Below, one piece after another: positions 56,517 to 64,000 of a DNA stretch of 64,000 nt. The stretch comes from Setaria digitata (Eukaryota; Nematoda; Chromadorea; Rhabditida; Setariidae), in assembly GCA_003640385.1 (NCBI GenBank), contig RCAB01000221.1, positions 1 to 64,000 of the forward strand. The letters are read 5' to 3'. Position 1 is the first letter of the stretch; each line of letters opens with the position of its first letter. The position numbers were made by a program, and so were the translations under genes. The notes beneath the pieces were generated by a model. It made no database searches, was not told the DNA's origin, and saw only the letters and a program-made list of their open reading frames with translations.

Positions 56517-57193
56517 TTCAGTCCAAGTCCTTTAGATGAATTTGGATGTGTATTTTAAAATAAGTTTTACGAAAAGAAGATTGTTGTGACTTCATTTTCT
56601 GCTTTTTATGATGTCCACTTGTTTGTATTGATAATGTAGGATTGCACTTTTTTGGATGATTTAATAAATTCGAATATGTTTTCTCTTTCGCCCCATTTCT
56701 ATAGGATTTTGCTTTTATCAAACATTAATGCGCTGTTTTCGACATTTCTTTCTTTCTTTTCTTTTTTTTTTTTTAACAAAAATTTGAACGTCAAGGTGAA
56801 AAGTAGCATATAGGTGTCTCTTCAGGATATCGCATTTCTTTCCTTTCGTTCCGGATCGGCCTTTTGTGGTTTCATTTTTGTGAATTTATTGAAAATGAAT
56901 GATAAGATTTATTTCTTTCTAGACCACAGTTCAAAACTTTTCCAGTTCGAGCTTGTTACAACTGATAAATGTGAAGGGGTGTGTAGGGATTTTACTGCGT
57001 ATGTAGAAAGTATTTTATTGCTCGTCAATAACTTGTCGAGCACAGTAAAATTCAGAATATGATTTTCGATTTCGAAGGTTTCATAGGATTGCACTGAAAC
57101 TTGAGACTGGCTAAAAAATGAAGTCATTTCATAGTAGTTCCATTTCTTTGTTTCTATTTCATGTTCAATCAGTTTCATTGCTTTTCGTTTATA

Positions 57194-57204
57194 ACATTTT
57201 GCAG
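57194..57204 (+). promoter_or_regulatory. Candidate spliced-leader acceptor for mrps-18B
   Basis: ACATTTTGCAG ends six bases before the start codon of the S18B gene. Confidence 0.5.
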
Positions 57205-57210
57205 GTTAAT

Positions 57211-59106
57211 ATGCTTAGTCGGCATTTTCGCACGCTATTGTGCAGGGCAAATTTTGGATCGTCAGATAGGATATTTCTAGCGATTAATTGTAATTATCAT
57301 AATTCACCTCGAATATGCTGTGCCTTAAAACCAGACAAAGCAAGTTCGAATGGTGATGAAAAAGTCGAAGAGGCCATTGGTTATGCTTATAATTCTGTAG
57401 AAAAGAAAAAAGGTCTTTATAGACCAAAGCATACATTGGAAGAACAAATAGCCTACATGAATAGTAGAGGTGTGTTTTTTTTTTTCTGGATTTTATTCAT
57501 AGACAAATGAAAGATTTTCATCTATTTTTTAAGAAACTAATACGGCTCCCAATATTATTTCCAGTTCAGTAAGAGTAAAATTTCATTGTATCTATTTTTC
57601 TCTTTCTTTGTAATAAAGTGATAAAAATCCTTTACAGTATATGAAGAAACATATAAAGGAATGCCAGTATATCATTTCTATAGGCGTAATTTCAAGGGGC
57701 AAGCAATTTTTATGCCAAAACCACGGATGTTTTGTGTTGATAAGGAAGGAAAATTTAAAGTGAATCATGCTTGTCCTATTTGTCGTGATGAATATCTGTT
57801 CTTCGATTTTCGGGTAGTTTTTTCCGTTAGCAATTTTTGTAATTTTTAATTTCAAAGATTAGTTGTTACAATTGAATTGATAAACTCAGTATAGATGAAG
57901 ATAGCAAGAAATTAATTTTTCTTAAACAGAATTTAATTTATTCGTATGGCAGAAAATCAGCAGAGTATAAAACTAATTAATACAACTTAACTATTTTCTA
58001 TTAGTTGTAATAACAATCCGTATTGTCTTAAGCATGTCTTATTTGTTTATTTCTATAGATTAGGACGACGTATGTATATGTGTTACTAAGAAAAAAAAAA
58101 CGTGACCTGCATCCATGTATTCCACACCTAATAGAATAAGAGAAAGGTAATAAAGTATTTTTTCCTCACTTCATTATTTTGTACTATTAAGCATTTCAGA
58201 ATCCTGCTTTAATTTTGCAATTTCTTATTTATCAAACTGATCGTATAATGCCTCTCAAAAAGTCGGGTTTATGTTTCGACCAATATGCGCAACTTCGAGC
58301 ACAATTATTGAAAGCAAAAGAGCATGGTTTGTTCATCTTTTCTAAGTATTCATTTAATTACACCTAATAAGACGATACTATAATTAATTAATAGTAAAGT
58401 TCCTTTATTGGTTAACCGACATTACAGTGATGTTTGTGGAATTACACTTTGTATTATGTTTTTTTATTTTATTAGTTATTAATATTTGAAATGAAGTAAA
58501 TGAAGAGAATTCATGAAATGAGAAAATGAGGTCCAATTTAAATACAGGTGGCTAGAAAAGGACTTTTTTGACTGTTTTTTGCTTGAATGAATTCATTTTT
58601 TTAAGTAGCCTGAAGACAGATTAGTTTTACCAAGTCAAGTTCTTCAGGATCAGAGGTCATGAAAATTATGAAGCTGTTAAGAGAAAAGTATTTAAGACGA
58701 AGTTATCTGTTCGTTGTTTATAAAAAATTTAATGCCGTAAAAATATTTTAAAATGTGTTTTCTTTTTCTCTATCTAAATGGGTGGGAGAGATGGATCTGA
58801 ATCATAGGAAATTGAGCACGATACGCTCAAGTTGAATCTTTATCCCTTATTCTACAGTAAATATTGAAATTTGGTCTTTTTTTTTTAGGTTTCATTAAAT
58901 TCGCAGTACCATTTCAAAATTTTGACTACAAGAATTGGTATCCATGGTGGGATGGAGACGACCACGTATACGTTCAGCGTGAAGTACCAGTACAAAAAAT
59001 TCATAAGCAGCCATTGGTGAATTTCCCAGTTCATAATCGTGATTATAACAATGATTGGGATCAGTACTGGTTGCGATATGATGAATTTGTTCAGCGAGGC
59101 AAATGA
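57211..59106 (+). CDS. mrps-18B: Mitochondrial small-subunit ribosomal protein S18B (4 exons, 259 aa)
   Basis: This is a nuclear-encoded component of the mitochondrial ribosome small subunit. Exons: 57211-57469, 57638-57813, 58200-58326, 58889-59106; 780 bases, phases consistent. The N-terminus (RHFRTLLCRANFGSS) is basic and suits mitochondrial import. The S18 core includes VYHFYRRNFKG, the zinc-knuckle-like CPICRDE (from residue 132) and FFDFRNPALILQF. The C-terminal tail contains NWYPWWDGD, comparable to the WYPW motif of mammalian S18B, which sets it apart from S18A and S18C. The length is close to the 258 aa of the human protein. It follows prp-6 on the same strand. The second cysteine pair found in some S18 proteins is not obvious here. 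Confidence 0.92.
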
Positions 59107-59256
59107 GTTCTTCGATTTTTTTTTGCATGAAGCAAATATCTGACATGGAGCTTATTCAGAATTTCATTGAAAAACATTCTGAACTTTTATTTAAGTCATT
59201 CGTGGAGTAAATTATAAATTATATGCTCGCAACAGAAACTATTTATACATTTTACA

Positions 59257-59262
59257 AATAAA
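59257..59262 (+). terminator. Candidate S18B poly(A) signal
   Basis: AATAAA lies 151 bases after the stop codon. Confidence 0.5.
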
Positions 59263-60231
59263 CAAAGTTGGCTTGCCACTGTGGCATTGTCTGAGATATT
59301 TCTATTCCCTCTGGGTTATTTTGAATCTTTATTCCCTCGGTGAGTTCTGCCATTGCGTGTATGAGGAGGTAGTTCACTTTAATTTCTCATCTAGGTCGTT
59401 TATTCAACATTTGGTTCAGTATCAAATTCAAATTTTCTGTAAGTTTCTCTTAGTTTTTTGGTAAATATTGCCTTATTTCTTCGATATTCACCACATGCAA
59501 GAACCTGAAAGCTTAATTATAACTAAAATCTTCATTTATAAATAATATTTATGATGCAAGATAGTGTATTAAATGCTGAAAATGAATGTTTCGATTCCCT
59601 AATTTTAATCAGTTAGTAAGATAGCTTTGGAATTATTTTTAGCTAATTAATAAGAGATGTTTTACATGATTGACGAAGTTTAAATTATCAGTGATCAGGC
59701 GGCAGCTATCGAATATGTCTGTATAGATATTTTGAATCTGAAATGATTGATTTGATTAGTGGAGAATGACGAAGCGAATTTATTTTTATAATTATTTCGA
59801 AAGTGTTTTTTTTCTTTCTTTTTTTTGGATTTTTGTTAATCAAATGTATGTGAACGATATCTGTGAACTGTGCAATCCACGCTATAAATTTAATTACCTG
59901 AAAGAGATTTTCACCGAGCTATTTTCAAATTAAAAGAAAAAAAAAAAAGATTTGCCTACCATTTTAACTTTATCGTCTTCAAATGCTAAAATTGATAAGA
60001 TAACAATGCCTGCAAATTCATAACATTTTTCAGATTTTTTTCGAAAATTCCGCAAATTTTGTTGCTAAATGGCATACAGGAACTCGAAATTCGTGCTACT
60101 GATTTAAATTAGAGATTTTGGCTTTCAAAAAAAGTGCTTAATAGCCATTAATAGCAATGAAAATAAAAGTCTAATTTGGGCAAAAATACAAAAACAGGAA
60201 AAGAAATCCCTACAAATCTCATTTATCTCGT
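59263..60231. other. Intergenic region between convergent S18B and methyltransferase-like genes
   Basis: The two genes face each other across this stretch. I see no exons in it; it probably holds both 3' untranslated regions. Confidence 0.5.
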
Positions 60232-62445
60232 TCAGTTATCATTACCGCAGAAACTAATTAATAAATTTTCCAACCTCCTAAACATTCTATTTTCTAAATT
60301 GTCTAAATTATTGCGGAATTCTTTGGACGAAAAGAAACATATTGCAGCAGCAAAATGTAATCGGCTGCTGAAGGACCTTATCATTTCAATAAGAACTAAT
60401 AATGAAACTGATTTTTAGCGCTTTTTTAGACAATTTCTTGACTTCCCAAAGATCTAGTAGCAATTAAATGAAGTAATACAAGATGAAGATGAAATAATAG
60501 CAAAAAAAAAGCGAAAAGTGGAAATAAAAATCTAAATTTGGGCAGTTACTTGATTAATTAATAAATTAATAGAAATAAAAACGGGAAAAAAATACGAACC
60601 ATTTCTGTTCAAAGCTTGTTTAATAATTTTCAAATTTTCCTTTGATTTAAAAGCTTCCACGGGACAAATTACATCATCTATTATTTGATTATAACATGCA
60701 TCAATAAATATCACGTCGAATTTTGTCTCTCCTTGAATTTAAAATAATATTTTAATTTGAAAAGTATTAAAATATGGTAATTAAATTTTAATCTCGTTTC
60801 GATTAGTTTTAGTAATTTTGACGCCGTTTTCTACAATAAGAAAAAAAATTTTTTTTTTTTTAATTGCAAAAAAATGAGAACAAACTTTTAATTTCTTGCA
60901 AATATTTGAATCCATCTTCGATAATTACTTGCTGACGTTCATCTTCAATTAAACCGAAATATTTTTTAGCTAATTCATACATTTCTTGTTCTAATTCGAT
61001 CACTGTTATATTCATCTAAAATAAGTATCAAATAATAGAATTTAAGAACTTTTTTTTTGGAAAGAAATTTTAATATCAAAAAAATTTCCATACAAAATAT
61101 AAAACTAACAAAATAATGGGAGTGAAAAAAAATAGGAATTCTTGAATAATTTGATAAGAATTGCTCGAAAACATCTTTCTCGAATTGCATTACTTTTTGA
61201 AAAAAAGAGTTTAAATATAAAATATGCTTATTTAAATTATGCTAAACGTAACATAGTTTTTAGTAGCATGTATTCTGTAGCTTAATTTATCTGAGCACAT
61301 ATTTTTCTTGCATTTTTCATTCGAAACTAATCATTGATTAATTAATTAGCTGAGTATAAAATTTATTCAAGAAGTTTACAAAAAAAAAAAAAAAACAATG
61401 AAGTAGAAAATGAAATATTAATTAATGAAAAAAAAAAAAAGAATGAGAATGAGAGACATTGCTGAAGACATAATGAAAGAAGCTATTCAGAATTCCCGTT
61501 CCAAGACCGAATTCCAGGATATTCCATATCTTCTCCGTCTTCTCCATCTGCAATGCATCAAATGCGAACGATGCAGCAATCATTGCTTGAATGTATGGAA
61601 TCAAAACTTTCGAATGATTCAGTGGTAACCGTAAGGTATACAATTTTGTTGCATTTTGCTCTTCTGAAATAAAATCAAAACAAAAATAAACAACAAATAA
61701 GTAAACAACGAACAAACAAATTGATGGTTTCATGCAAAAAAAAAAAAAAAAAAACATTTTTCAGTTTCATTCTCTGATGTCAACTATGAATTTGAAGTTG
61801 CAAAATGGTGTGAACGGCAGGTGACATAGTCATTTCATTTCGATAGTAATTTTGATAGGCAGCAATGAATGTGGAACTTTACGACATATTGCAGTGGAGA
61901 AAACCAAAAGATGATGATAGAAAAGCCTTGTGTAGCATTTTTGGAATACAATCATTTAAATTTTTTTTTATTATTTAACTTATTACCTGGCGGTATTTCT
62001 AATATCATACTTGCAACCGGAAGTGGATTTAGATCGGTAAGTTTCAGTACACGTTGGATCAGCAAACTATAAGTATAAATAACGCTAGTGAACGTTTTTT
62101 TAGATGTATATTGGTTTATAATTGGCAAAAAAAAAAAAAAGAGAAAAGAAAAGAAAAAATGATGATGATAATGATGGTATAACTTTAATTGAGAGATTTT
62201 TAAATAGAGAAAAAAATGAAAGAAATTTAAATAATTTTATCTGCGAGTAGTCGATAAAATGAAAAGTACCTTCCATCATGCTGACGAATTGAGAGATCTT
62301 CAATTCTATGATGCCTTCCATTGATCATTATATCATCCAATAAAATTGTTTGCATAAATAAGCTTGTGTCCAAGGTATCATGATTAGATGCCAATGAATA
62401 GCACACTAATAACTTTAAAATAATTAAAATTTTCAGAAGTCTCAT
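60232..62445 (-). CDS. Spermidine-synthase/METTL13-like methyltransferase-fold protein with signal peptide (about 312 aa)
   Basis: Proposed exons: 62445-62270, 62066-61987, 61926-61883, 61658-61458 (acceptor could be 61663 if the upstream model changes), 61015-60886, 60731-60600 (or from 60728), 60407-60232. The core is clear. NILEFGLGTGIL is a Rossmann glycine motif I. MNITVIELEQEMYELAKKYFG contains the acidic end of strand 2 that binds the ribose of the cofactor. VIIEDGFKYL and KFDVIFIDACYN are the following motifs. The spacing matches spermidine-synthase-like domains as in METTL13. Exon 1 encodes a good signal peptide (MRLLKILIILKLLVCYSLAS). The linking exons around 61883-62066 rest only on phase and open frame (PVASMILEIPPG). 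If correct, the enzyme is exported or lumenal, unusual for this fold. Substrate unknown. Confidence is high for the fold and low for the 5' half. Confidence 0.65.
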
Positions 62446-64000
62446 AATTAGCTCACTGAAATTTTGAAAATTAATTAGTTGTCTAAAGTGAATTGAAGAA
62501 ATTAAAGTTAAAGCTGTTATGATAAAAAAACAAACAAACCAAAATAATACTGCAACAAAACATTATTGCCTACTAGTAATTGTTGTAAAGTTGTCGGCTG
62601 TTTTTGTTTAAAATACTACTGAAAAAAAAAAGAAAAAAAAAAGAGAATAAAAGCGCAAAAATTTCATGTTTGGTAGCAGCAAACTGAAAGCATTTGTCAA
62701 CATAATTAGTTGTCAACGTCACGGGGGACAACTAACTTGACAACATTTTGCCTTTTTCTCTTTCTCAAAAATTTCGGAATAAAAATTAATGGAAAGTGTA
62801 AATAGAATTATGGAATTATTATTTTACATGAAAGTAAATTTAGAAATTTTGGAAATTCAAATTTGTAATGAATAATTTTTTTCAGTGCAAAAATTCTTCG
62901 TAATTTTCCGTAAAATTATCACTTTAGTTTTTTGATAAAAATTTTTTATACAGCAAAAAAAAAAAAAAAGTTATTCAAAAATACCTTTTAATTTTCAGAC
63001 AAGAAATTTTTAAAAATTTGTCCAAAATTATGATGTGATTTTTTTTTTTGGTAAAATGAAGGAAAACATTAAAGAAGAGGAAATACATCTCTTTAGCATT
63101 CGCCATAACTAACTTGAAACGATGTGATTTTTCGGCGTGCAGCAAAATAAATACAAAACTGGAATAAATGGCAATCCTATCAACACTTCCCGTAGAACAG
63201 TGTGATTTTTCGGCTTACATAAATTATTACACAACTTCCTGCTGTCCTTGACTTTGTTTTTTTTTTCTCCTCTCCACTATTTGATCGTTTAAATTCTTCA
63301 TGCTAATTTGATAACATTCGAAATTTTGCAAAAAAAAAAAAAATCAGTCAAAATTTACTCCTTCTCTTCTTTAATTAGAAATTACAGAAGATTAAAGACA
63401 TTATTAACATAATTAAGCTGCTGTTCTCCTCCTCATCTTGGCTGTTATAAATGATTATGCATTGAAGAGACGAAGGAAAATGAAGAAGTAATAAGTACTG
63501 AAATTCAAAAATAATAAAAGTTAATCAATAATTTTGGTTAATTAATAAATTCTCAATATTGGCAGCAAATTAGAAATTCACATCATTCATTATTTACGAA
63601 TTTTGGAATTAAATTTAACTCTCTACGCATACTTTCTTAAAATCATTCTCGCAATCAAAGATTATTTGTATTTCAGATCAGTTTTTGAAATGAAATTTGA
63701 ATAAATGTTTTTTTAAAAGACATAATGATAGCTTAAATACATTTAGGTAGTAGCTTTGCGCATGCGCTTGCATAAATTTTCATAAAATTATCGAAAAAGA
63801 ATTAATTAAATTAAAATTAAAATTAATTAAAAATTAAAAAGAAATGAGAATGACAAATTCTACCGATTATTATTAGCCTAAAAGTTTTAAGCGATTTAAT
63901 TTTTAATTCAAGGCACTTTTTCAGCAGATTGATGCGAAATTTATTTTCAGTCTGTTGTCATTTTGATAATTCACTCATTAATTTGCACTTTTTATTTTCC
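62446..64000. other. AT-rich flank, no supported gene
   Basis: I see no coding exons. A 13-base word, GTGATTTTTCGGC, occurs twice about 85 bases apart (near 63123 and 63209). The left end would hold the promoter of the methyltransferase-like gene. Confidence 0.5.

Overview
The window looks like nuclear DNA of a nematode, most likely a clade III/filarial-type species. The evidence is very AT-rich intergenic DNA with long A/T homopolymers, genes split into many short exons, 3' splice sites close to TTTTCAG, and TTTTCAG-like sites a few bases upstream of several start codons, as expected for spliced-leader trans-splicing. The species itself is inference. I saw no bacterial operons, CRISPR array, intact transposon or provirus.

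Gene models were built exon by exon, requiring matching codon phase at every junction. In order: (1) 4763-11053, minus: an E2F transcription factor of about 551 aa. (2) 14900-18361, minus: a MADF-domain protein of 401 aa. (3) 19277-24949, plus: ZW10, the RZZ kinetochore/Golgi tethering subunit, 760 aa. (4) 25429-30924, plus: mitochondrial elongation factor G1, 751 aa. (5) about 33371-32830, minus: a possible small secreted peptide (weak). (6) 37178-37250, plus: tRNA-Arg(ACG). (7) 37698-41755, plus: cactin, 655 aa. (8) 43290-43362, plus: a second tRNA-Arg(ACG), one base different. (9) about 44870-48014, plus: an orphan secreted cysteine-rich protein. (10) 50190-56175, plus: PRP6, the U4/U6.U5 tri-snRNP HAT-repeat protein, 970 aa. 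(11) 57211-59106, plus: mitochondrial ribosomal protein S18B, 259 aa. (12) 60232-62445, minus: a spermidine-synthase/METTL13-like methyltransferase fold with a signal peptide.

The set is mostly core-cell machinery: cell-cycle transcription (E2F), chromosome segregation (ZW10), splicing (cactin, PRP6) and mitochondrial translation (EF-G1, S18B). Two same-strand pairs (ZW10 to EF-G1, PRP6 to S18B) have spacing that could fit operons, but this is not proven. MADF and ZW10 are divergent and share a 0.9 kb promoter region.

Long stretches (1-4.7 kb, 11.1-14.9 kb, 31-37 kb, 41.8-44.8 kb, 48-50.2 kb, 62.5-64 kb) are AT-rich and hold little I can support beyond repeats. Four single N characters, each flanked by a near-perfect direct duplication, look like contig ends or haplotypes left unmerged in the assembly. 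The least explained items are the orphan cysteine-rich gene, a decayed extra copy of a PRP6 exon inside its own intron, a duplicated splice-donor block in the orphan gene, and a probable GC-AG intron in ZW10.
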